This document shows positions 37,686 through 46,524 of a stretch of 64,000 nucleotides of DNA, piece by piece. Within the stretch, counting starts at the first letter, position 1. Every line of letters begins with the position of its first letter. The notes under the pieces are model-generated. The model had not been told where the DNA came from, ran no database searches, and saw nothing but the letters and a program-made list of their open reading frames with translations. The stretch lies in NCBI GenBank assembly GCA_036675275.1, contig JAKFFG010000067.1, forward strand, positions 49,269 through 113,268. The letters run 5' to 3'. A program made the position numbers and the translations under genes. Source of the DNA: Pollutimonas sp036675275. GTDB lineage: Bacteria; Pseudomonadota; Gammaproteobacteria; Burkholderiales; Burkholderiaceae_B.

Positions 37686-38807
37686 TTATTGGCTGGCGTA
37701 GAAAATCATCAGCGATCGACGCAATTCGTCGATGACGGCGTAATGCCATAAGCCCAGTCCCAACAGACAAGCCAGGCTGGCCAGCATCAGTCCCCAGCGC
37801 AGAGCGAGCGCCTGCTTGGCGACAGTCCCCAGGACCTGCGCGCGAAGACGCTCTCCGGCCAGATTCAGGCCCGACTGCAATCCACGAGCCATTACCATGT
37901 CGGCCAGGAACCAGAACTGCGCCCGATCGAGCAGGCCCGTATCGAAGGTATCGGCCCCTGCCAAGCCGGCGTCAACCCGCGCCAGCATGGCGTCGATATG
38001 GCTGGCCTGCCATTTGGACGCCCCCGTCTTTTGCATGATGAGCGCAGTGCGCAGCTGTGTGGATTCGCTTCCGTCGCGCCCCAGCACAATAGACAGCAAA
38101 GTCAAAAAGCGCAGCGCGGCAACATATCGATATACGCGCCAGAGAGCGAATCTTTCAAGGCCGCGGCGCAACGGCCCGCAAGTATTGGGCAATGACCAGA
38201 GCACGAGCAGCCCGCCGCCCATCGTGAGCACTGCGATGAGAGACCAGTTGAGCTGTACAAGCTCGGAGAATCGCAGCAAGGACCGGGTAAGGCCGCCATA
38301 GTATTCGGCCGGCACAGCGGAAAAGGTGCGCATCAGTCGCGGCACCGTGAACCACGGCACGGCCAGCATCATGAGAAACGCCAAAAGCAATGCCATGGCG
38401 CCTGACCATAAGGTTGCTCTCAGAATGTTCTTCGCGCGGATAGTCAATTGGAGCACCCGCGCCAGTTCTTCCAAAGTTTTGACCAGCGAGGCATTGCCAA
38501 ACGACTGCGCCATTCTTATCAGGCCCAGTTCATCCTTGGGAAAACAGCCCAGCCACGTGGCGTACAGATCACCGCCCGCGGATTGATAGCGCTGAATCCA
38601 GCGTTGCGACAAGCGGCCCCGTACAGATTGCGCGCCATAGCGCCTTGCATCCCGCTCGAAGATATCCCTGAGCGTGCGGCGGCCTTGCATGCCCTGAAGC
38701 AATGCAGCGAGATAGTCGTAGTAATCCGCGCGACCACCGGCAAACCGCCAGCAATCAACTGCATGCTGCAGCGCGCCCAGCCATCGGTCCGGCGGATGAA
38801 CGCTCAT
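37686..38807 (-). CDS. pilR: Pilus inner-membrane platform protein PilR (T2SS-F / PilC fold)
   Basis: A 373-residue polytopic protein with two GspF-like helical repeats and three or more hydrophobic segments (AMALLLAFLMMLAVPWFTVP, LIAVLTMGGGLLVLWSL, LALRWGLMLASLACLLGLGL). Such platform proteins couple the assembly ATPase to pilin polymerisation. It overlaps pilQ by 4 nt, and its stop is 27 bp before pilS. Confidence 0.87.
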   Translation of the reverse strand: MSVHPPDRWLGALQHAVDCWRFAGGRADYYDYLAALLQGMQGRRTLRDIFERDARRYGAQSVRGRLSQRWIQRYQSAGGDLYATWLGCFPKDELGLIRMAQSFGNASLVKTLEELARVLQLTIRAKNILRATLWSGAMALLLAFLMMLAVPWFTVPRLMRTFSAVPAEYYGGLTRSLLRFSELVQLNWSLIAVLTMGGGLLVLWSLPNTCGPLRRGLERFALWRVYRYVAALRFLTLLSIVLGRDGSESTQLRTALIMQKTGASKWQASHIDAMLARVDAGLAGADTFDTGLLDRAQFWFLADMVMARGLQSGLNLAGERLRAQVLGTVAKQALALRWGLMLASLACLLGLGLWHYAVIDELRRSLMIFYASQ

Positions 38808-40609
38808 GGCACCGCCCTTAGCCGCGGCCTTGAAGGCCCGGGTACCGAATGCAGGTCACGCAAACGCCGTTGCGTTTCGAATGCGTGAAAGCGCAATTCG
38901 ATGTCCCGCGGATCTATCAGCCCCTGGCTGGCCTTGGCAACGGCACATGCCATGGATGAACGCGCGTTGGCCGGGCCGCCTGACCCATACGGCTCGCAGA
39001 CAGGTCCGAGGTCGAGAGCCGGATGTGGGTAGGCGCCACGCCGTATGCCCTGCAAAAATGCAGGCCACAGCGCCGGCTCTATCATTTCCGCGACGACGGT
39101 ACGGCCTGTGTAGCCGTTCAGTTCATTGATGTGCTGCCTGGCGCAGGCGGCGCATCCTTGCGGATTGCGGATACGGAACGAGTCTGGCGGCAGGCCATAC
39201 AGATCTTGTATGAGGCAAAGCCAGTCATGCCATTGGGCGCCGCTGCGATATCGGCTGTCGGGACCGGCCAGGCCTTCAACTAGCGCCTGCGCGGGCAGTG
39301 AACAATGCGGACACAGCACCGGCAACAGCGCCTGACAGACAAGCAGTTTGAGCATGCCGGGCGCGGCCAGAAAATCACGCGACACACCGATGAAGTCAGA
39401 GGCCAGCCGCTCTGGCACGTGCAAGGCACTGGGCGCATGCACTGTGGTGTAGACGTTGACACCCGAACCGGCCAGATCCATGAACGCCCTGCCGGTTTCC
39501 CTGTCGCGAATCTCGCCCAGCAGCACGTCGCTCATGGCGGACCGCTTCAGCGCCCTGAGCTTGGAGGCGTAGTCCTGATGGGCATCCGTGTGCAGGTATC
39601 TTGCCACCGTGTTCTGTATGGCGTCGGGAATGAGGTACTCCACGGGATCCTCGACAGTAATTACCTTGCGATGCGAGGGAAGTCCTGCAATCAGCGAGGC
39701 CAGGGTCGTGGATTTGCCCGACCCCACGGTACCGGCAAATACAATTGCGCCGCCTTCGGACACCATTACGCGTTCGATGTGCGCAATCTGGTCGGGCAAA
39801 TAGCCCAACTTCGACAGCGTGGGCAGTTGCGCGCATCCTTCCCGCTCCAGCAGGCGCAGACACACACTGGGGCCACGCTCGGAAGCCAGCGACGCCCAGC
39901 GCAGCATGATGTCGCGTCCGTCGACCTGCCGCGTCATGCTGCCCTGCTGCTCTATCGTGGGATCGAATACGGCGCCATTGCCTCCGACAATATCCATCCA
40001 GGCCACGGACAGCATATCCACCAGCAGACTGGTCGGCATGCGGCGAAAGCGCTCGGGGGATACGTAGCGCCCGGAAATGGTGTATTTGACCTCAGACTCC
40101 GGCTCGCGCAGGCGCACGTTTATGTGCAGATCGCTGGCGCGGTTGCGCACACCCCATTCCACGAGATCGTGAAAGGCGTCCGCCAGCGCGGTCTTGGATT
40201 GCGCCAGCTGCGCCCTGGGCTGGCTGACGAGCGATTGCGCCGTGATCTGCTTGCGCGCGATGGCCAGCAATAGGGGTGCCGCCAGAATATAACGCGACGG
40301 GCTGGCCAGCATATAACCCGACTTGACCACTAAATGTGCGAGTACATCGGCCTGATCGCTGCCGACGTGCTCCGCAAGCGCGAAAACGGCGACAGTCTGG
40401 TCGCTCAGCAGAACCGGGCATAAACGCCCCGCAAGCGCATCGACATTGAGCTGGTTGCTCAGCGAGCGGACAAAGCCCGGCTTCATATCGGAAAGCTCGG
40501 CCGGGCTGGACACGACGACTGCGCGCGCGGCGTCGAACCGTGCAGAAGCAGGCGAAAAGTCGGCAGGCGCTGCAGACGAAAGGCGGCGCCAGGAAGGAAA
40601 TGCGGCCAT
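38804..40609 (-). CDS. pilQ: Pilus assembly ATPase PilQ (GspE/PilB-type secretion ATPase, type IVb)
   Basis: A 601-residue cytosolic ATPase. It carries VRNRASDLHI (Asp/His boxes), the Walker A GTVGSGKST (about 293-301), the Asp box EDPVEY, Walker B with SDVLLGEIRDRETG, and a late Cys cluster (LCPHCSLPAQ ... QGCAACARQH) like the zinc-binding region of PilB/GspE. It powers pilin assembly through PilR. The ATG at 40607-40609 is preceded by AGGTGAG and is preferred over the ATGs at 40624 and 40642. In this system PilQ is the ATPase, not the secretin. Confidence 0.9.
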   Translation of the reverse strand: MAAFPSWRRLSSAAPADFSPASARFDAARAVVVSSPAELSDMKPGFVRSLSNQLNVDALAGRLCPVLLSDQTVAVFALAEHVGSDQADVLAHLVVKSGYMLASPSRYILAAPLLLAIARKQITAQSLVSQPRAQLAQSKTALADAFHDLVEWGVRNRASDLHINVRLREPESEVKYTISGRYVSPERFRRMPTSLLVDMLSVAWMDIVGGNGAVFDPTIEQQGSMTRQVDGRDIMLRWASLASERGPSVCLRLLEREGCAQLPTLSKLGYLPDQIAHIERVMVSEGGAIVFAGTVGSGKSTTLASLIAGLPSHRKVITVEDPVEYLIPDAIQNTVARYLHTDAHQDYASKLRALKRSAMSDVLLGEIRDRETGRAFMDLAGSGVNVYTTVHAPSALHVPERLASDFIGVSRDFLAAPGMLKLLVCQALLPVLCPHCSLPAQALVEGLAGPDSRYRSGAQWHDWLCLIQDLYGLPPDSFRIRNPQGCAACARQHINELNGYTGRTVVAEMIEPALWPAFLQGIRRGAYPHPALDLGPVCEPYGSGGPANARSSMACAVAKASQGLIDPRDIELRFHAFETQRRLRDLHSVPGPSRPRLRAVP

Positions 40610-40614
40610 TCCGC

Positions 40615-41139
40615 TCACCTCCATGTGACGGGGGACAAGCATAAAGTGTGGGCCTCATCCTTGCGCTCGAGTTGGACACATGATCCCGAGATGCCGCGCA
40701 GCTTATAGGACGAGGAGCTGGCTTTCATTCCCACCGGAAAAGCATGCCCGCGCATGTACACATGCGGCTGCGCGCCGATCTCGACTTCAGCAAGCAGCTT
40801 CTTCCCGACACCGTATATGCCTACGAGTTTCAAGGGTCCGCTACGCGAAATCCGGCTATCGCCTTCCTTGTCTTCTGTCCTCTTGTCTTCTTTGCGCAGC
40901 GTTCTTCTTGCCTGGCTGAGTGCCAGATCAGTCTCTATGCGCATCAACTCGCGCACTGACATTTGCTCGGCAGCCAAGCCATCCACCGATGCCCACACCG
41001 CTTCGGGCCGCGTCGCGCACAAGCTCAGGCACAAGCCGAGGAGCGCTGCATCAATAGAGGGTTTCGCCCGGATCGCCAAGGCTGTCACCCGGTGCGATGG
41101 TGGTGTGGGGTTGATGCCCAGCAAGCACTTCGGTTTCAT
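40615..41139 (-). CDS. pilP: Type IVb pilus biogenesis protein PilP
   Basis: A 174-residue protein with a signal-like hydrophobic stretch (SIDAALLGLCLSLCATRPEAVWA), a charged helix rich in Lys/Glu, and the family signature KLVGIYGVGKKLLAEVEI, with two C-terminal cysteines. PilP is a periplasmic linker that connects the inner-membrane complex to the secretin. The ATG at 41137-41139 overlaps pilO by 89 nt. A GTG or TTG 17-20 codons later would shorten the overlap and place the signal peptide at the N-terminus, so the start is uncertain. Confidence 0.75.
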   Translation of the reverse strand: MKPKCLLGINPTPPSHRVTALAIRAKPSIDAALLGLCLSLCATRPEAVWASVDGLAAEQMSVRELMRIETDLALSQARRTLRKEDKRTEDKEGDSRISRSGPLKLVGIYGVGKKLLAEVEIGAQPHVYMRGHAFPVGMKASSSSYKLRGISGSCVQLERKDEAHTLCLSPVTWR

Positions 41140-42424
41140 ATAGCACTCCTTGAAGAGACAGGCTCAAGCTACTTTTTTTCAAACCCGGCTTATCGACATC
41201 GCGCAGTGTCAGCAACGCTTTGTTCCATGCGATGGACCCGGTATACGGCAGCATCAGGCTTGCAGAACGCAACGGACCGCTGAACTGCACGGGGCGGGAC
41301 AGATAGGTGGTCAATCCTGGCGGCCTCGGCAGCACGCGTCCATGGCCGTCGCTGGGCGCAGGCACGGGCAGCGGCGTGGGGTGGCCTATTTGCATCTGAC
41401 TGAAAGCAGTCCGTATGGCTTGAAGCGAACTGAACAGAACCCGCTCGTTATGCGCCGAGGTCTTGAGATTTCCGGCATCGAGTGGTACGCCATAGGAATT
41501 GGCCTCCCAGGCCGGCCTGGCCTGTTCAATCGAGGCGAACTCGACAATCCAGTCCGGTGGAGCTCCCGCCAGAAATTGGCTATTGCTGGCATGCACAGCG
41601 CTTCGTTCATATCGCGCCTGGCATCGCCACTTTCGCGCTTGAGGGGTGCACTCGGCCGCCTTCAAGCCCCAGCCGCCTACTCGGATGGGCAATTGATGCA
41701 AGGTTTCGAGTAAGCTGCGCGTACCCGCGACGCCATGGACGTGGCGGCCCTGTATGGCCTTTTCGAGGGCGAGCCGCCAAGCCTGCGCCGGATCGTCCAT
41801 ATGCTTTGCAGGGCCATGGGAAGCCGGACGAAACATATCCCACAGACGCGGTACAAGCAGCACAAGGACGAGCGTAAGCAGGAAAACCTGCACCGGCCAA
41901 GGCAGGATAGGCGACCAGCGCCGCAACAGCCGCAGACTGCTATGGTGTGAACTTGCTGCCTCGATCGCGCCCAGACTGGGCGTAGCCGGCGCCTGTGCAT
42001 CGCCCAGCAGCACGAGCTGCGGATATGCCAGACGCAGTTCAGAAAGGACGAGCTGGGCGTCTGCACTGGATGGAAACAGGCGATCGGTGCGGGCGACCAC
42101 CGCCCCTTCGTGCACCGCAACCAGCCAGAACCCAGCGTGCTCGAGTTGCATCAGCACTGCAATAGTGCCTGTGGAAAATAGCTGGGCGATATTCTGTGCA
42201 GCGGAATGCAGGCACATCTTGCGCGGTATCCGGCCTGCCTTCAAGCTTGCAATGCCCACCGAGCCGGCGGAGTCGCCCGCCAGCACCATATGCGTGGCCC
42301 GATGTTGGCGGGCCACGCGCGCCGCCAGCCGTTCCACTTTGCCGCCGAGCAGGGGCAGCCATTGAAGGCCGAACACCAGCGTGGCCGTGGGCAATGTCAT
42401 GATAAGGAATTCATCGCTGGCCAT
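41051..42424 (-). CDS. pilO: Type IVb pilus biogenesis protein PilO
   Basis: A 457-residue bitopic protein. A cytoplasmic part of ~170 residues precedes one transmembrane helix (PWPVQVFLLTLVLVLLVPRLW), followed by a long periplasmic domain ending SLSLSLQGVLYETEVLAGHQ. This is the arrangement of PilO in R64-type pili, which organises the inner-membrane complex with PilP and the secretin. It lies 4 bp after pilN. Naming relies largely on order and topology. Confidence 0.75.
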   Translation of the reverse strand: MASDEFLIMTLPTATLVFGLQWLPLLGGKVERLAARVARQHRATHMVLAGDSAGSVGIASLKAGRIPRKMCLHSAAQNIAQLFSTGTIAVLMQLEHAGFWLVAVHEGAVVARTDRLFPSSADAQLVLSELRLAYPQLVLLGDAQAPATPSLGAIEAASSHHSSLRLLRRWSPILPWPVQVFLLTLVLVLLVPRLWDMFRPASHGPAKHMDDPAQAWRLALEKAIQGRHVHGVAGTRSLLETLHQLPIRVGGWGLKAAECTPQARKWRCQARYERSAVHASNSQFLAGAPPDWIVEFASIEQARPAWEANSYGVPLDAGNLKTSAHNERVLFSSLQAIRTAFSQMQIGHPTPLPVPAPSDGHGRVLPRPPGLTTYLSRPVQFSGPLRSASLMLPYTGSIAWNKALLTLRDVDKPGLKKSSLSLSLQGVLYETEVLAGHQPHTTIAPGDSLGDPGETLY

Positions 42425-42428
42425 GCCG

Positions 42429-44018
42429 TTAAAACCCTTCTTCGATCTGGGCTGTGACGACCATGACGGTGGTCAGGTGCTGACCTGCGACACGGTCGCT
42501 CCCGCCCAGGGCAATAGGAAGGCCCGGATTCAGTCGCCGGCCTTCGGTTTCTTCCTGGCTGCGATCAAAACCTGAAATCACCAAAGGCTGTCCGGGTTGC
42601 AGCACGACTTGCTGCACCGTTCCGTTTCCGTCTATGGTGATCTGCTGCAGCTGCAAGGGATTCTCTTTGTCTCCGAAAGTGACGGTCTTGAGCGGCTGCG
42701 CCACGGTATTGTCATAAGCGACAGACAGCAGGATCTGGCCATCGTCCTGCGCATCGGGAACCAGCGTGATAAGAGAACCCACTGTTTCTTCGCGTTGGCT
42801 GACCGACACCGAGGGCAAGGCCATTCCCGCGCTGGTAGAGAGTGCGGTTGTCTGTACCTTGTCGATATATGAAAATGTGGTTCGCACGGCATGGGTGACC
42901 GGCCGACGGTTGAGCGTGAGCACCGGCATGCTGCTGCGGCGTACTACCTGCCCAACGCGGCTCATTGCCTTGATGATGGCGTCCGACCCTTGGAATGAAC
43001 CATCATTCAATGCCAGGCTCACGCTGGCGGCGTCGGCCAGGCCGGATCCCGGCACTGCCATGGAGGCTGCAATTTTGGCACTGGAGAACACCAGATTCCA
43101 GTCCAGCCCGGCCTCTGCGTCGTCATCAACCGCGACAGTGAGTTCTTCGAACACCAGGCGAACCCGGCGCGTCATGGCTCGGTTCTCATGATCCAGATAT
43201 CGTCCGATGCGCTGCAGGACGGCAGGCGTATCGGTGACCACAATTGATGAACTGGCGCCCGGCTCGGCCACCAGCACACCGGCACGCGAGAGAAAGGGTT
43301 CAATGCGCAGACGCACCACGCCAAGCACGTCTTGCGTATTGCTGCTCAGGACCGTTTTCGACGTGCTGACGAAGCCTTCGGCCTTATTGCTGCTGCCCAG
43401 ACCCAGTGAAGCTTCAGCATTGGCATTCAGCGTCAAGGCGCGCACGTTGAAGACCCGTGTTTCAGTACGATAGAACTCTATGCGGTCATTCTGGTATCGC
43501 CACATGACACCCAGCCGGGCGCTGATCCGGTCCAGTATTCTGGCCAGAGGTTCGGCCTCGCCGGAGAGCGTGACGGTGGAAGGCGCCGCTATTGCACCGC
43601 CCTGCCCCGATGCGCCCAGACGCGGCAGGAAATGCTCCAGGGGCAACAAGGCGTCTGGTCCGATATGGACCGGAATATTGGTGGCCGCTGAAATGCGCTG
43701 AGCCACCCGGGACAGGTCCATGGCGCCGTCGGCAAACATCAATGTGGTGTTGACATTGGCGCGCAAGGCAGGCGGCAAGGTTATTTCCCGCGCGAGGGGC
43801 TGGGCCCGGCCAACCAGCCATGGGCGGTCTACCACCTGAGCCTCACGCCGTTCATCCTTGCTTCCAACAGCACGGGTGAAGCTTTCATGCTGCGCTTTGG
43901 CCGAAGAACGCGCCTTGCCTATGACAGCCGCCATTTCTTGAACCCGTTCACTGATCGCGCAGGCGGACAGCAGAACGCATAATGCCGCCGCAGTCAGGCA
44001 CCGGACCAATGGCATCAT
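42429..44018 (-). CDS. pilN: Type IVb pilus outer-membrane secretin PilN (lipoprotein)
   Basis: A 529-residue lipoprotein with lipobox LLSAC (lipidated C20), an N-domain (LARILDRISARLGVMWRYQNDRIEFYRTETRVFNV) and the secretin core (SGFDRSQEETEGRRLNPGLP near the C-terminus; TLVPDAQDDGQILLSVAYDN). It should form the gated pore through which the pilus exits. The ATG at 44016-44018 overlaps the pilL stop as ATGA. Confidence 0.9.
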   Translation of the reverse strand: MMPLVRCLTAAALCVLLSACAISERVQEMAAVIGKARSSAKAQHESFTRAVGSKDERREAQVVDRPWLVGRAQPLAREITLPPALRANVNTTLMFADGAMDLSRVAQRISAATNIPVHIGPDALLPLEHFLPRLGASGQGGAIAAPSTVTLSGEAEPLARILDRISARLGVMWRYQNDRIEFYRTETRVFNVRALTLNANAEASLGLGSSNKAEGFVSTSKTVLSSNTQDVLGVVRLRIEPFLSRAGVLVAEPGASSSIVVTDTPAVLQRIGRYLDHENRAMTRRVRLVFEELTVAVDDDAEAGLDWNLVFSSAKIAASMAVPGSGLADAASVSLALNDGSFQGSDAIIKAMSRVGQVVRRSSMPVLTLNRRPVTHAVRTTFSYIDKVQTTALSTSAGMALPSVSVSQREETVGSLITLVPDAQDDGQILLSVAYDNTVAQPLKTVTFGDKENPLQLQQITIDGNGTVQQVVLQPGQPLVISGFDRSQEETEGRRLNPGLPIALGGSDRVAGQHLTTVMVVTAQIEEGF

Positions 44019-44947
44019 GAAGCCCCCGCACCCGAAACGGTACGATCGCACTGTTGGGCATATGGCACGATACGCAGCACCCGGTTGGAATAGAAGCAAG
44101 GCTGCAAGGGCCTATCCGCCAGCTCGGTACTTGCCACGAGATTCTGAACGGCCAGTTTGAAGCCCGGTTCGAATGTTGCGGAGGCCACAATGGGAATATC
44201 GGCGTCGACGGCCCAGTGTTCCGGCTCAAACGTCCATCCGGCCGATTTCGCCCAACGCGCCAGGGCTGAACGCAAGTTCAGATCTTCGGGGCTTACGGCA
44301 AAATGTTGCACCAGGGCATCGCTTGCGCCGGCTACCGGCAAGGCCACGGGACTTGCGGCAGTTTGCGGCGCAAGCGAGGTTGACGGCGCCGCCGGAGCCG
44401 ACCGCTTTGCTGCAGCCGAAAAATCTGTCGGCAGGACGGGCACAGTGACCGGCGTGATGACAGGTGGGGTCGCTGGCAAAGTGTCAAACGGGATAACCGT
44501 AGGCGTCGTTGAGGCAGTGGTTGGCGGGGTCACGGGCTGGTCGCTGGAAACAGCCGCCGCAACGGCTTCGTTACCGGGCTCGAGCAGCCGCTCGACCCGG
44601 CTTTGCAAGCGTCCTCCGCGCAGAACCAATTGCGGCCACACGCCGTTAAGGACCATATAAGGTCCTTCCTGCGTGTATTTCAGCGGACGATCACCCGCAG
44701 CGGTATGTTCGAAAACCGCCGGCAGCGGCCGCTGCGGCGGGAATTGCAGCCACGTCCTGTTGCCGTTGTCGAAAACCTGGATCGGTGCGACCGCCCTGTC
44801 GCCCGACAGGCGCCACGCGAAGCTATAGTGCGAAACCGCCGCTATGCCTTGCTTGCTTTTGGAGGGGACGATCAGGGCCCACTCCGGCATACCCGCACAG
44901 GACGACAAGAACCCTGACAATATCGAAACTACAAGTATTCTGGCCAT
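44015..44947 (-). CDS. pilL: PilL-like lipoprotein: VirB9/TrbG-like N-terminal region plus TcpQ-type C-terminal domain
   Basis: A 310-residue lipoprotein with lipobox LSSC (C17). Residues ~35-105 (FAWRLSGDRAVAPIQVFDNG, TWLQFPP, VLNGVWPQLVLRGG) resemble the VirB9/TrbG/CagX domain of type IV secretion. A ~110-residue Pro/Thr/Ala-rich linker follows. The C-terminal ~80 residues (LRSALARWAKSAGWTFEPEHW, DIPIVASATFEPGFKLAVQ) match the TcpQ/PilL domain that caps secretins. It is the first gene of the pil operon. The ATG at 44945-44947 fits the lipobox. No clear promoter was found in 44948-45116. Confidence 0.78.
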   Translation of the reverse strand: MARILVVSILSGFLSSCAGMPEWALIVPSKSKQGIAAVSHYSFAWRLSGDRAVAPIQVFDNGNRTWLQFPPQRPLPAVFEHTAAGDRPLKYTQEGPYMVLNGVWPQLVLRGGRLQSRVERLLEPGNEAVAAAVSSDQPVTPPTTASTTPTVIPFDTLPATPPVITPVTVPVLPTDFSAAAKRSAPAAPSTSLAPQTAASPVALPVAGASDALVQHFAVSPEDLNLRSALARWAKSAGWTFEPEHWAVDADIPIVASATFEPGFKLAVQNLVASTELADRPLQPCFYSNRVLRIVPYAQQCDRTVSGAGAS

Positions 44948-45116
44948 ATTCAGATCCAAGACAGAAGCCCATGCCACGTGGCGTTGGAGCTATCTTGCGG
45001 CTCGGTCTTGGAGGCCGCCAGTCAGACTTTTACGAATAGAGTCTTTTGTCGCCAGGGATGTCTCAAACTATCCCTTACAAATCAGATGCTTGAATCAATT
45101 CCATGGCCATGAATGC

Positions 45117-45151
45117 AAAACACCCCATGCGCTGGAATTGCCCATGGGGTG
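45117..45151 (-). terminator. Rho-independent terminator after the solute-binding protein gene
   Basis: A 9-bp stem CACCCCATG/CATGGGGTG with a 13-nt loop is followed on the minus strand by TTTTGC. It lies ~47 bp after the stop at 45198 and separates this transcript from the pil operon. Confidence 0.7.
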
Positions 45152-45197
45152 CTTATTTTGCTATGGAAACGCGGACGGCTTATGACCGCCAAGAATG

Positions 45198-46517
45198 CTA
45201 TTGACGCATGAGCTTGCCCGCTTCGGTTGAAGCCGATTTGAGCGCCGTCACGGCAGGCTGTTTGCCATCGAAGGCTCCGTCGAGTTTCTGTTCGAACATG
45301 GCCTTGATTTGCGGGTAGTTCTTGATGCGGAAGCCGCGCGACGTGACCGCAGGCTTGGTCGCATAGACAGCCACCAATTGCTGCCATTCGCCAAGGTCCT
45401 TGTAATAGGACTTATCGGTTTGATCGAAAGCTTGCTTGGTCAAAGGCAGGAAGCCGGTATTCTGAAACCAGTCGGCGGCCTGTTTCGGCTGGCTGAGCCA
45501 GGACAGGAACTGAACGCTGGCCGCATCGCTTTCCTTGGAAAGCCCCGAGATGGCCCAAAGCGCGGAGCCTCCCACGAAGGGATTGCCCGGCTTCGAAGTA
45601 ACCTCGGGATAGTAAGGCAAGCCGCTCACGGCGAAATCCAGTTTGTTGGAGTCTTTGAACCAACCGAGATTGCTGGATGTGGACATCAACACGGCACATT
45701 CACCGTTGGCAAAGCGCTTGGTTGCGACTGCACTGAGTTCCGGCTTGATAAGCAATTCTGTCCGAACCCAGCTGATCATCATTGAAAGATGCCGTATGTA
45801 CATGGAGTCGAACGAAAACACCGGTGTACCCTTGGACTTCAGGCCGTTGTCGTGGGTGGTATACGGCTGGTTGTTCACGGCGGCCAGGTTCTCCAGGTTC
45901 ACCGAGACAGGCTGATCGCTGGTCAGAGGACAATTGCGCGACCCATTGTTTGCCATGGTCACCAACTGATCCTGCAAGCCTTTCCAGGAACGCTGGGGTT
46001 CGGCTGGCTTGATGCCCGCTTTCTTGAATGCGTCGACGTTGTAAAACATGACAGGCACGTCGACCATATAAGGGAAAGCGACCAGACGTCCTTTGGCATC
46101 GCGCATGAAAGTATTGAACTCTGGCAGAAACCATTTGACATCTTTGACCGCCGACTTGGCAAGCAAGACATGCAGCGGCTGAATGTAGGAACGCGCTGCA
46201 ATGCTGTCGGGCACGCGCGAGTCGTCGAGCTGGACCAATGCAGGCTTGTCCTCACGCTTTTTGATCTTGCCCAATGCTGCTTCGATCTCCCGGGGAGTGT
46301 CGAATGACTTCAACCGTACTTTGACGTCTTTCTGATCTTTGTTGAAGTCCTTGACGAGGTCTTCGAAGACTTCCTCGTTATAGGGGTTGAGCGAGTGCCA
46401 AACCTCGATGTCGGTCGCGGCCGCGGCCGCCATGGAAGAAAACAATAACGACCCGGCGCTTATCCACGCCAAACGACGCCCGGAGCCGTGAGCGCCGAGA
46501 AACCAATGTTGTTTCAT
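45198..46517 (-). CDS. Periplasmic family-1 solute-binding protein (UgpB-like)
   Basis: A 439-residue exported protein with a signal peptide ending SMAAAAA, then a family-1 extracellular solute-binding fold (DIEVWHSLNPYNEEVFEDLV, FPYMVDVPVMFYNVDAFKKAG, ALWAISGLSKESDAASVQFLSWLS). The closest general resemblance is UgpB (glycerol-3-phosphate diester binding). No ABC permease or ATPase genes accompany it. It begins 7 bp after dadA, so it is likely co-transcribed with it. The real ligand is not identifiable here. Confidence 0.88.
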   Translation of the reverse strand: MKQHWFLGAHGSGRRLAWISAGSLLFSSMAAAAATDIEVWHSLNPYNEEVFEDLVKDFNKDQKDVKVRLKSFDTPREIEAALGKIKKREDKPALVQLDDSRVPDSIAARSYIQPLHVLLAKSAVKDVKWFLPEFNTFMRDAKGRLVAFPYMVDVPVMFYNVDAFKKAGIKPAEPQRSWKGLQDQLVTMANNGSRNCPLTSDQPVSVNLENLAAVNNQPYTTHDNGLKSKGTPVFSFDSMYIRHLSMMISWVRTELLIKPELSAVATKRFANGECAVLMSTSSNLGWFKDSNKLDFAVSGLPYYPEVTSKPGNPFVGGSALWAISGLSKESDAASVQFLSWLSQPKQAADWFQNTGFLPLTKQAFDQTDKSYYKDLGEWQQLVAVYATKPAVTSRGFRIKNYPQIKAMFEQKLDGAFDGKQPAVTALKSASTEAGKLMRQ

Positions 46518-46524
46518 AAAACAA

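Noticed and set aside
36058..44947. Pilus genes as a type II secretion system
   Set aside because: Platform protein, ATPase and secretin are shared, but gene order, PilP/PilO-type proteins and the PilV adhesin fit an R64-like type IVb pilus better. No GspC/L/M-type genes are present.
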